From positions 744,001 through 808,000 of the forward strand of contig JAXLTC010000002.1 in the NCBI GenBank assembly GCA_046330255.1: a DNA stretch of 64,000 bases. The letters are read 5' to 3'. Positions 39,789 through 48,600 of the stretch are shown here, piece after piece (the stretch's first letter is position 1; every line of letters starts with the position of its first letter). The notes beneath the pieces are model-generated. The model was given only the letters and a program-made list of their open reading frames with translations. It ran no database searches and had not been told where the DNA came from. The stretch comes from JBBSBL01 sp046330255. GTDB lineage: Bacteria > Actinomycetota > Thermoleophilia > Solirubrobacterales > Solirubrobacteraceae. The position numbers were made by a program, and so were the translations under genes.

Positions 39789-41612
39789 ATGAGCGCCGAG
39801 CCGGCAACGCCCCCCGCCGACCCCGAGCTCGCGCAGGTCCGCTGGAACCTCGACCCGCTCACGGACGGCGAGGGCGAGCGGGGCGTCGAGCGGCTGCTCG
39901 ACGAGGCCGACGAGCGGGCGGCGGCCTTCGCCGCGGCCCGGCAGGGACGGGTGAAGGAGATCGACGGGCCCGGACTGGCGGCGGCGATGGAGGAGTTGGC
40001 GACGATCACCGCGCTGGTCCACCGGGCCGGCTCCTACGCCGGCCTGCGCTTCGCCACCGACACCGCGGACCCGGAGCGCGGCGCGCTCATGGCGCGCGTC
40101 CAGGAGCGCGGTGCGGCGATCGAGACCAAGCTGCTCTTCTTCGAGCTGGAGTGGGCGTCGCTGTGCGACGAGCACGCCGAGGCGCTGCTCGGCGCCGACG
40201 GGCTCGAGCGCTTCCGCCACCACCTGCGCACCGCCCGGCGCTACCGCCCCCACCTGCTGAGCGAGCCCGAGGAGCGGGTGATGACCGAGAAGGCGGTCAG
40301 CGGGCGCAACGCCTGGGGGCGGCTCTTCAGCGAGCTGACCGCGGCGATCGAGGTGACGGTCGACGGTGAGCCCGGCGCCGCGCCGCTGGACTCCGCGCTC
40401 GCGCGCCTGTCGTCCGCCGACCGCGACGAGCGGCGCCGCGTCGCCGAGGCGGTGAGCGCCGCGCTGGAGCCCGGGCTGCGCACACGCGCCTACGTCTACA
40501 ACACGCTGCTCGCCGACAAGGCGACCGACGATCGCCTGCGCTCCTACCCGACGTGGCTCTCGTCCCGCAACCTCGCCAACGAGGCGAGCGACGAGTCCGT
40601 CGCCGCCCTGATCAGTGCCGTGCGGGCGCGCTTCGACGTGCCGCAACGGTGGTACGCGATCAAGGCGCGGGTGCTGGGCCTGGAGCGCCTCGCCGACTAC
40701 GACCGCGCGGCGGCCGTCACCGACGAGGACGACCACGTCCCATGGCCGCAGGCCCGCGACCTGGTGCTCGAGGCCTACCAGGCCTTCTCGCCGGAGCTGG
40801 GCTCCATCGCCGAGCGCTTCTTCTCGGAGGACCGCGTCGACGCGCCGCCCGCACCCGGCAAGCGCGGTGGCGCCTTCTGCGCCTCGACGACTCCTGAGAC
40901 CCCGACCTACCTGATGCTCAACTACGCGGGACGCAGGCGGGACGTGCTGACCCTGGCGCACGAGCTCGGGCACGGCGTGCACTTCGAGTTCGCGGCGCCG
41001 CGCGGCATCCTCGAGCAGTCGACTCCGCTGACCGTCGCCGAGACCGCGTCGGTGTTCGGCGAGACGATCGTCTTCGGGCGGCTGCTCGACGCAGCCTCGA
41101 CGCCCGAGTCGCGCTTCTCCCTGCTCGCGGGCGCGATCGACGACGCGGTCGCGACCGTCTTCCGCCAGGTCGCGATGAGCCGCTTCGAGGCGCTCGCGCA
41201 CACCGAGCGGCGCGAGCGCGGCGAGCTTGCGCCCGAGCGGTTCGGGGAGCTGTGGGCCTCCAGCCAGGCCGAGCTCTTCGGCGACAGCGTCGAGATCACC
41301 GGCGGCTACCGCATGTGGTGGTCGTATGTCCCGCACTTCATCTCGACGCCCGGCTACGTGTACGCCTACGCGTACGGCCTGCTGCTCGCGCTGAGCGTCT
41401 ACGCGCGCTTCCGCGAGGAGGGCGAGGCGTTCGTGCCGCGCTACCTCGAGCTGCTGGCGGCCGGCGGCTCGCGCTCACCCGAGGAGCTCGGGCGCATCGC
41501 CGGGGTCGACCTGGCCGACCCCGGCTTCTGGAACGCGGGCCTGGCGCTCGTGGCCGAGCGCCTCGACGCCGCCGAGACGGCGGCGCGCGAGGCGGGGCGG
41601 CTGGGCTCCTAG
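39789..41612 (+). CDS. M3 family oligoendopeptidase (PepF-like)
   Basis: Cytoplasmic zinc metallopeptidase of 607 residues that cuts short peptides. The HExxH site is in TLAHELGHGVHFEFA (about residue 392) and the third ligand Glu is in TVAETASVFGETIVF. N-terminal helices (WNLDPLTDGEGERGVERLLDEAD) are typical of PepF. FRQVAMSRFE and PHFISTPGYVYAYAYG belong to the family core. Its TAG overlaps the stop of the convergent copper-type protein in a CTAG. Confidence 0.92.
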   Translation: MSAEPATPPADPELAQVRWNLDPLTDGEGERGVERLLDEADERAAAFAAARQGRVKEIDGPGLAAAMEELATITALVHRAGSYAGLRFATDTADPERGALMARVQERGAAIETKLLFFELEWASLCDEHAEALLGADGLERFRHHLRTARRYRPHLLSEPEERVMTEKAVSGRNAWGRLFSELTAAIEVTVDGEPGAAPLDSALARLSSADRDERRRVAEAVSAALEPGLRTRAYVYNTLLADKATDDRLRSYPTWLSSRNLANEASDESVAALISAVRARFDVPQRWYAIKARVLGLERLADYDRAAAVTDEDDHVPWPQARDLVLEAYQAFSPELGSIAERFFSEDRVDAPPAPGKRGGAFCASTTPETPTYLMLNYAGRRRDVLTLAHELGHGVHFEFAAPRGILEQSTPLTVAETASVFGETIVFGRLLDAASTPESRFSLLAGAIDDAVATVFRQVAMSRFEALAHTERRERGELAPERFGELWASSQAELFGDSVEITGGYRMWWSYVPHFISTPGYVYAYAYGLLLALSVYARFREEGEAFVPRYLELLAAGGSRSPEELGRIAGVDLADPGFWNAGLALVAERLDAAETAAREAGRLGS

Positions 41613-43234
41613 GCCTCTACGCGGAACGCGCCCCGCATGAACGGGTGCATCCTGCAGTAGTAGGTGTAGGTGCCCGGGCCGAGCGTCTTGGGCGTCTGCC
41701 AGCTCAGCTTGTTGGACGCAGCCGTGAAGCCGAACGGCCCGAGCGCGAGCTGCGCCGAGTCGATCGGCCCGCCGTTGGCCAGCGGGTAGCTGATCCCGGT
41801 CGCGCCGTTGCACGGCTGGCGACAGCCCGTGACGGTGTGCGGGACGGTCAGCGGCGAGTCGCGGTCGGTGAGCGCGTCGCGGTTGGTGAACGTCAGCGAC
41901 TGCCCGACCTTGACCGTCGGCGGGTCGAGCCGCTTGCCGCTCTCGCCCCAGCCGCCGTAGGTGTACTGGTAGTCGCGGATCGCGACCTTGTTGCCCGGGG
42001 CGCGGCCGTCCGGCAGCCGGCGGAAGTCCGGCACCCCGCGCAGCTTGCGACCGCCGTAGTTGCGGTTCTCCGGGTACTGCAGGTGCGTCGGGCGTCCGTT
42101 CTGGGGGATCGCGCTGGTGAACGGATCGGCGCCCTTGCCCTGGAGCGAGGCGTACACGACCATGATCCCCATCGACTCGTACCAGCTCGCCCGCCTGGTC
42201 TCGTAGGTGGAGCTGATCGAGAGCTGGTCGCCCTTGCGCAGCTGGACGCGCCAGTTCGACGGAGTGCCGGTCATCGCCATGTCCCACGACACCGGGCCGT
42301 TCGGGTCGAAGTAGACGGCCTTCGAGCGGAACAGGCGCACCGAGTTCGGCGCGTCGCCCCTGATCGGCCCGCCCTTGCGCGGCTGGACGTTGACGCCGGG
42401 GCGCCTGAGGTTGAGGTCGTCCCACATGCCGCCGGGATGGAGGTGGCCGGCGGTCGTGTAGAGCGTCATGTCCTGCGGCACCGTGAACACGTTGCGCGGC
42501 CGCGTCGAGTTCGGATACGGGTTCGTGTACCCCTCGGGGAACGTGATCCTCCCGCTGCGGCCGCCGGACCCCTTCAGCACGTCGTAGACGGGGTACGCGC
42601 GTCCGCCCTCCACGTCCATCCAGATCGGGAACAGCGGCGTGGTGCGCTTCCCGAGCGCCGAGCTCTTCGGGATGAAGTCCAGCGTGTAGTCGATGTAGAC
42701 CTTGAACGTCTCCGCGGTGTAGTTGTGGATCATGTAGTTGAGCAGCCACACGTCCGAGCCGCGCGAGTAGTAGCCCGTCCCCTTGGGCATCTGGAAGATC
42801 GTCTTCTCCTCGCCGGAGGCGAAGAACGTCGCGGCGGCGCCGGTGCCGAACAGGTCGCCGCCGCCGCTCAGGTTGATCCACACGCCGTGATGGAGGTGCA
42901 TGATGTCGGTGCGCGGCACGCGCCCGTTGCGGAACGTCATGTTCGGCGCGATGCGCGTGATGAAGCCGTCCACCTTCGGCTTGGGCGCGGCCTTGCGCGG
43001 CAGGGCGATGTAGTTGGTGCCGGCGTGGACCGTGATCGGGCCGTAGCGGAACCGGTAGCGCTTCTGGCCGCGCGGGACCGGCGGCTGCTTCGGCGGCGGA
43101 TAGGAGAGCTGGACCGACGACGAGGCGGCGGCTGCGGCCGCGGGCACCGTCGCCGCGCCCGCGGGCGCGGCCAGGGCCAGCGCGAGCGCGGTGGCGAGAG
43201 CAGCTGGAACGACGAGGCGGACGGCGCGAGACAC
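41609..43234 (-). CDS. Secreted cupredoxin-domain protein with PHM-like histidine motifs
   Basis: Protein of 541 residues with a Sec signal (VVPAALATALALALAAPAGAA). The C-terminal domain has a type 1 copper site: His in LTVPHTVTG, then the Cys, His, Met cluster in YTYYCRMHPFMRG. The larger N-terminal part contains DIMHLHHGVWINL and TTAGHLHPGGMWDDL. These HxH/HH arrangements resemble peptidylglycine monooxygenase-type copper sites, but the match is partial. An electron-transfer plus oxygenase or storage role is inferred. GTG 43234 is fixed by GGGAGGG 5 bases upstream. Confidence 0.75.
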   Translation of the reverse strand: MSRAVRLVVPAALATALALALAAPAGAATVPAAAAAASSSVQLSYPPPKQPPVPRGQKRYRFRYGPITVHAGTNYIALPRKAAPKPKVDGFITRIAPNMTFRNGRVPRTDIMHLHHGVWINLSGGGDLFGTGAAATFFASGEEKTIFQMPKGTGYYSRGSDVWLLNYMIHNYTAETFKVYIDYTLDFIPKSSALGKRTTPLFPIWMDVEGGRAYPVYDVLKGSGGRSGRITFPEGYTNPYPNSTRPRNVFTVPQDMTLYTTAGHLHPGGMWDDLNLRRPGVNVQPRKGGPIRGDAPNSVRLFRSKAVYFDPNGPVSWDMAMTGTPSNWRVQLRKGDQLSISSTYETRRASWYESMGIMVVYASLQGKGADPFTSAIPQNGRPTHLQYPENRNYGGRKLRGVPDFRRLPDGRAPGNKVAIRDYQYTYGGWGESGKRLDPPTVKVGQSLTFTNRDALTDRDSPLTVPHTVTGCRQPCNGATGISYPLANGGPIDSAQLALGPFGFTAASNKLSWQTPKTLGPGTYTYYCRMHPFMRGAFRVEA

Positions 43235-43346
43235 GAAATCCCTCCCGGGGGGCGGCGCGACGGACGCGGACACCCTAGCGGAAGATGCAGCCCGGGTGCG
43301 AATAGGAACCGTCGCCCGGCGCCTTGCCGTTCCGCGCAGGCGCCAG

Positions 43347-43352
43347 TAGGGT
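43347..43352 (+). promoter_or_regulatory. -10 element (TAGGGT) of the H1-like gene, leadered
   Basis: TAGGGT 41 bases before ATG 43394; a GGAAGG stretch in the leader may be the ribosome-binding site. Confidence 0.4.
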
Positions 43353-43393
43353 CGCGGCCGTCCCGCACCCCCAAGACTCGGAAGGCCTCACAC

Positions 43394-43849
43394 ATGCCAC
43401 AGCCGAAGCGGTCCACCGCCAGGAGCGGCGCCGCGCGCAAGCCGGCCGCCAAGCGCTCCACCGCGTCGAGGAAGACCACGGGCGCCAAGCGCCCCACCAC
43501 CGCCAAGCGCAGCACCGCCGCCAAGCGCCCCACCACCGCCAAGCGCACGACCGCCCGCAAGGCGACCGGCACTCGCAAGGCCGCGGGCGGGCCGCGCACG
43601 AGCGCGGCCGAGGCGCGCGCGGAGGAGCGGATCCGCGAGCTGAACGAGCGCGCGATCAAGGCCGGCAAGGAACTGGGCACGGCCGCGCTCGACGCCTACG
43701 AGTCGGTGCTCAAGACGATCGCCAAGACGCTCGAGTCGGGCCCCGGCCGCAGCGACGTCGACTGGGTCGCGCAGGCAGGCAAGGCGCAGGCGGACATCGT
43801 CAAGGAAGCGCTCAAGCTCGTCCCGCGGGCGCGCAAGGCGCTGAAGTAG
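43394..43849 (+). CDS. Histone H1-like lysine/alanine-rich DNA-binding protein
   Basis: Protein of 151 residues. The first 65 residues are a low-complexity basic tail of Lys, Arg, Ala and Thr built from AKRPTTAKRSTAAKRPTTAK repeats. A charged helical region follows (AEERIRELNERAIKAGKELG and SVLKTIAKTLESG). Such H1/HC1-like tails bind DNA without strict sequence preference in actinobacterial nucleoid proteins. The C-terminal helices probably mediate oligomerisation. A nucleoid role is inferred from composition only. Confidence 0.75.
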   Translation: MPQPKRSTARSGAARKPAAKRSTASRKTTGAKRPTTAKRSTAAKRPTTAKRTTARKATGTRKAAGGPRTSAAEARAEERIRELNERAIKAGKELGTAALDAYESVLKTIAKTLESGPGRSDVDWVAQAGKAQADIVKEALKLVPRARKALK

Positions 43850-43874
43850 CCGCGCGGGCGCGCCGCGCCCCCGG

Positions 43875-45020
43875 GTGCAGGCCGACGAGCTGATCGTTCC
43901 CTGGCTGGATGCGCTGCGCCCGGCGCTCGCCGGGGCGGCGCTGCTGGATGCCCACACGCACATCGGGGTCGACGATCCCGACGGCTTCCGCTGCACGGCC
44001 GCGGAGCTTCTCGAGGCGCTCGACCTCGCGCGGGCGCGCGGGATCGTGTTCGCGATGCAGGAGCCCGGAGGCTACCCGCCGGCCAACGACGCGGTGCTCG
44101 CAGCGGCGCAGGCGTCGGGCGGCAGGCTGATCGCCTTCTGCCGGGTGGACCCCAACGCCGATCCGCTCGCCGAGGCGCGGCGCTGCCTCGACGCCGGCGC
44201 GCGCGGGATCAAGCTGCACCCGCGCGCGGAGGGCTTCACGCTCGCCCACCCCGCGGTCGGCGAGCTGTGCGAGCTCGCGGCCGAGCGCGGCGTCCCGGTG
44301 CTGACCCACGCGGGGCGCGGGATCCCGTCGCTGGGGCGGGACGCGGTCGCGCTCACGGGCCGGCTGCCCGGCCTGCGTCTGATCCTCGCGCACGCCGCGA
44401 TCACCGACCTCTCCTGGATCTGGTCCGCGCTGCCCGAGCGCCCGAACCTGATGATCGACACGAGCTGGTGGAACCCCGTGGAGCTGCTCGCCCTGCTGAG
44501 CGTCGTGCCTCCCGGGCACCTGCTGCTGGCGAGCGACGCGCCGTACGGGACGCCGGCGCTCGGCGCGGCGATGCTGCTGCGCTGCGCGATCCACGCGGGG
44601 CTCTCCGGCGAGCGGCTCTCTGCGATGGCGGGCAGGCGGGCGGAGCGCGTGCTGGCCGGCGAGGAGCTGCCGGATCTCGGTCCGGCGCCGGGCCCGGGCC
44701 CGGCGCCCGACCCGCTGCTGGAGCGCCTGGCCTCGCAGTGCGTCTCGGCGATCGGCCAACTCCTGGCCGGCGGTCCCGACGCCGGCGGCGCACTCGCGCT
44801 GGCGAGGCTCGGCTGCCGGCTCCCGGACTCGGACCCCCGCGCGCGCGTGGCCGCTTCGGCCGCCGAGCTGCTCGCGGCGGCGGAGTCGGCGCTCGCAGCC
44901 GGGAACGGCGACCGCGACAGCCGCCGCCACGCGGTGCGCGTGACGATGCTCGCCGCAGCCGCCGCGCGCTGCCCGGACGCGCCGCTGCCCGAGCCCGGCG
45001 CCGTCGCGCGGGTCGGATAG
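43875..45020 (+). CDS. Amidohydrolase-2 family metal-dependent hydrolase
   Basis: Protein of 381 residues with a TIM-barrel amidohydrolase domain (about residues 20-265). Metal ligands are in LLDAHTHIGV (HxH), GIKLHPRAE, VLTHAGRG, LAHAA and the Asp in LLASDAPYG. A helical extension of about 110 residues with no known domain follows, including LERLASQCVSAIGQLL. The substrate is unknown. GTG 43875 starts 25 bases after the H1-like gene stop. Its TAG stop lies inside the promoter hexamer of the next gene. Confidence 0.8.
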   Translation: MQADELIVPWLDALRPALAGAALLDAHTHIGVDDPDGFRCTAAELLEALDLARARGIVFAMQEPGGYPPANDAVLAAAQASGGRLIAFCRVDPNADPLAEARRCLDAGARGIKLHPRAEGFTLAHPAVGELCELAAERGVPVLTHAGRGIPSLGRDAVALTGRLPGLRLILAHAAITDLSWIWSALPERPNLMIDTSWWNPVELLALLSVVPPGHLLLASDAPYGTPALGAAMLLRCAIHAGLSGERLSAMAGRRAERVLAGEELPDLGPAPGPGPAPDPLLERLASQCVSAIGQLLAGGPDAGGALALARLGCRLPDSDPRARVAASAAELLAAAESALAAGNGDRDSRRHAVRVTMLAAAAARCPDAPLPEPGAVARVG

Positions 45021-45023
45021 CCT
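45018..45023 (+). promoter_or_regulatory. Leaderless -10 element of the universal stress protein (TAGCCT)
   Basis: Eight bases before ATG 45032; its TAG is also the stop codon of the amidohydrolase. Confidence 0.45.
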
Positions 45024-45031
45024 GCGGTCCG

Positions 45032-45559
45032 ATGAGCGATTCCGGAACCGACGCGCGGCCGATCATCGTCGCCTACGACGGGACGCCGCAGGCCAAGGCG
45101 GCCCTGCGCGAGACCGCGCACCTGTTCGGCTCGGGGACGCGCCCCGTGATCGTGCTCACCGTCTGGGAGCCGGGGCTCATGAACGTCGCGATCGCGCCCG
45201 CCCCCGGCGGCATCGGCGCGGCCGTGCCTCCGCCGGATCCCGACGTGGTGAGAGAGGTCGACCGCTCCGAGGAGGATCACGCACGCGCGATCGCCCAGGA
45301 CGGCGTTGCGCTGGCTGGCTCGCTCGGGCTCGCCGCGGAGGCGCTCGCGGTGCGCGACGAGGCGAACGTCGCGGACACGATCGTCCATGTCGCCGAGGAG
45401 CGCGACGCGCAGGCGGTCGTGGTCGGATCGCGCGGGCTCTCGCACCTGCGCTCGGTGCTGATCGGCAGCACCTCCGACGGGGTGCTGCACCGCATCCGCC
45501 GCCCGCTGCTGATCGTCCACGCGGACGAGGACGCCGGGGCGGAGCAGTCGGCGCGCTGA
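45032..45559 (+). CDS. Universal stress protein UspA family
   Basis: Single-domain Usp of 175 residues. The first strand is PIIVAYDGTPQAKAAL, an ATP-binding-type start with the Asp. The ATP loop is VVVGSRGLSHLRSVLIGSTSDGVLHR, the G-x2-G-x9-G-S/T signature, intact. A PHPVLIV-like end (RRPLLIVHADE) closes the fold. A loop rich in Pro and Gly around residue 65 is longer than usual. A stress or dormancy role is inferred from family. Confidence 0.88.
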   Translation: MSDSGTDARPIIVAYDGTPQAKAALRETAHLFGSGTRPVIVLTVWEPGLMNVAIAPAPGGIGAAVPPPDPDVVREVDRSEEDHARAIAQDGVALAGSLGLAAEALAVRDEANVADTIVHVAEERDAQAVVVGSRGLSHLRSVLIGSTSDGVLHRIRRPLLIVHADEDAGAEQSAR

Positions 45560-45602
45560 CATCCCGCGCGCGCGACGGCGCGGCGTGAGAGGATCGCGCA
45601 CG

Positions 45603-48600
45603 ATGGGAGGCAGCGGACACCGCAGGAGCGCGTGGGTGCGTCCGGCCGTCGTGGCGGCGGTCCTCGCGATCCCGGCCGTGGGCGCCGGCGCGACCGCCAC
45701 GCTCGCGACCGCCTCGCGCGGCCCGGGCGACATCCGTCCGGCGCTGCGCGCGGTCGGCGCGGCGACGGGCGCTCCGCACGCCGCGGCGGCGAGCCCGCAC
45801 GGGCTCCCGGCCTCCCCGTCGTCATTCCCGAACGACCCGGACTTCGCCGGCTGCGAGGCGCAGGACCCCGTGACCGGCTGCACGGACGACGAGCAGTGGG
45901 ACCTCTACGGAACCCTGACCGGGAACACCTGCCTCGATCCGGGCGGAACCGTGGCCGACAAGCCGCATCCGGACGGCGGCCTGCCCTGCTGGGCGCGCAA
46001 CGCGACCGACCCGCAGCACGCCGCCGGCCTGAACTTCACCGGCGCCTGGCAGCAGGGCAACGTCGGGCGCGACGACGTGCGGATCGCCTACATCGAGGGG
46101 GGCGTCAACTACCGCGTCTCGTCGATCAAGGACGGGCTGAACTCGATCTGGCTGAACCGGCGCGAGCTGCCCTACCCGGAGCTCGCCGACGGGCGCTCCG
46201 CCGGCCGCTACGACGCCGACGGCAACGGGCGCCTGGACATCCGCGACTACGCGCGCGACCCGCGCGTGAACCCGGCCTGCGCGCCGGGAGTCGCGCCGTT
46301 CGTGACCGAGGCGGAGGGCACGACGCACGGCTGCGTCGCGGGCGGGACCCACCCGTACCTCAACTCCGTGCCGGTCGCGGGGACGCTCACGCCCTACCTC
46401 TCGCCTGAGGACCTGATCGTCGCCTTCGGGCACTGCCGGATCGAACGCGGCGCGATCCGCTCGTGCCCGGCGGGCGGGCGCTTCGACAACGACGGCAACG
46501 GCTACCCGAACGACGTCAGCGGCTGGAACTTCGAGCGCAACACCAACGACCCGCAGACCGACAACCTCGGCTACTCGCACGCCTCCGGGCTGATCTCGCT
46601 GCTCGGCGGGCAGCCGAACAACGCCTACGCCGGCGTCGGCGCGTGCCGCACCTGCCGCGTGGTGCCGATCAAGCAGGGCGCGGAGGCGATCGGGCGCAGC
46701 GACAAGTGGGCGGAGGCGGTGCTCTACGCGGCCGACCTCGGCGTGACCGCGATCAGCTCCGTGGTCGTCGAGTACAACTACTCGAGCCTCTCGCAGCGGG
46801 CCGTGGACTACGCCTACCGCCGCGGCGTGCTGCTGTCGCTGGACTCCAACGACTTCGACTCGATGGACCACAGCGACGGGATGCTCTTCAACCACGCGAT
46901 CCCCGGGAACTCGCTCGCGCTCGACAAGCCGGGAGCCGCCGCGCAGACGTTCCGGGCACGCTCGAACGTCACCTCCTACGGGACGCACAACATCTTCTCG
47001 GGCGGCGAGGTCACGACCTCGGGCGCGACGCCGTTCATGGCGGCGACGCTCGCGATGGTGCAGTCGGCCGCGCTGAGCGCCCGAGATCGCGGCCGGATCC
47101 CCTCGCGCTTGACCCCGGACGAGGTCAAGCAGGTGCTGATGGACACGGCGAGCCCGGTGATCCCGCAGACACAGGCGCCGCACGTCGCGCGGCAGTGGCC
47201 CGGCAACCCCCGCAGCGCGACCGACCCCACCCACACCAACTGGTCCACGCAGTACGGCTACGGGCGGCCCGACGTGGGCGCCGCGACCAGGCTGGTGCTC
47301 TCGGGACAGGTGCCGCCGACGGCCGAGTTGAGCTCGCCGCGCTGGTTCGCCTACGTCGACCCGGTGCGCCAGTCCCGCCTGGTCGTCACCGGCCGCCTGG
47401 CGCCGAGCCGCTGGCGCTCGCGCGGCGTGCGCTGGACGCTCGAGGCCGCGCCCGGCGCCGACCCGGCGGATTCCGACTTCCGGGCGGTCTCGCGCGGGCG
47501 CGGCGCGCGCGACGGCCGGCTCGGGACGCTCGACCTGCGCCGCTTCCGCTCGCTCGCGCGCCGGGCGCCGGGCGACACGCTGCCCCCTGACGGCCCCGAG
47601 CGCTACACGGTCACGCTGCGCCTGCGGGTGCGCGACGGCAACGGGCTCAAGGCGGAGGACCGCCGCACGTTCGGCGCGCGCCACGACCCGGCGCTGCTCG
47701 CCGGCTACCCGCGTCACGTCAGCGGCGAGATCGCCGCCGCGCCGGCGTACGTCGACCTCGAGGGGCGCCGCCAGAACGACCTGGTGTTCGCGACCTACGA
47801 CGGCGTCGTGCACGCGCTGCGGCCGGACGGCTCCGAGGTGCCCGGCTTCCCCGTCGGGAGCGACGCGCTGCGCTCGATCGACCGGCGCAACCCGCAGAAC
47901 TACCCGGCGCGCGCCTACCGCGACCCGGAGCTGCGCGACGCCCGCGACCCGCTGACCGGCGTCGCCGTCGGCGACCTGTTCGGCGACGGGCGCCTCGAGG
48001 TGGTGGCGACCAGCTCCAACGCGGTCGTCTATGCGTGGGACGCGCGCGGCCGGCGGCTGCGCGGCTTCCCGCGCACCAGCGACCCTCGCTGGTGGTCGCT
48101 GCCGGTTCCCACCCCGGACGCGCCGACCCGGCACGGGCGTCTGCCCGCGCGCGGCAACTGGTCGCCTCCGGTGCTCGCGGACCTCGAGGGCGACGGGCGC
48201 CTCGACGTGCTGATGACCGCCTACGACGGCTTCGTCTACGCGTGGCGCCCGAACGGGCAGCCGGTGCCCGGGTGGCCGGTGGAGGTGAAGCTGCCGGACG
48301 GCGTGCTTGCCCGCGACGGCATCGCGCCCGCCGACTACATCCGCGACTCCAAGCTGGTCGCCCCGGTAGGGGTCGCCGACGTGCTCGGGACCGGCCGCCC
48401 GCAGGTCTTCGTGCCGAGCTTCGAGTGCGGCGACGACCGCACGGCCTGGCTGTACGGGATCTGGCCGGACGGCAACCGGCACGCGGGCGGCCCCTTCCTG
48501 CCGCGCTGGCCGGTCGCGTTGCCCTCGCTGTCCATGTGCTACGACAACTCGATCGACTTCGTCAGCGAGGGCCCGACCGCGCCGGTGTTCGGCAAGGTCG

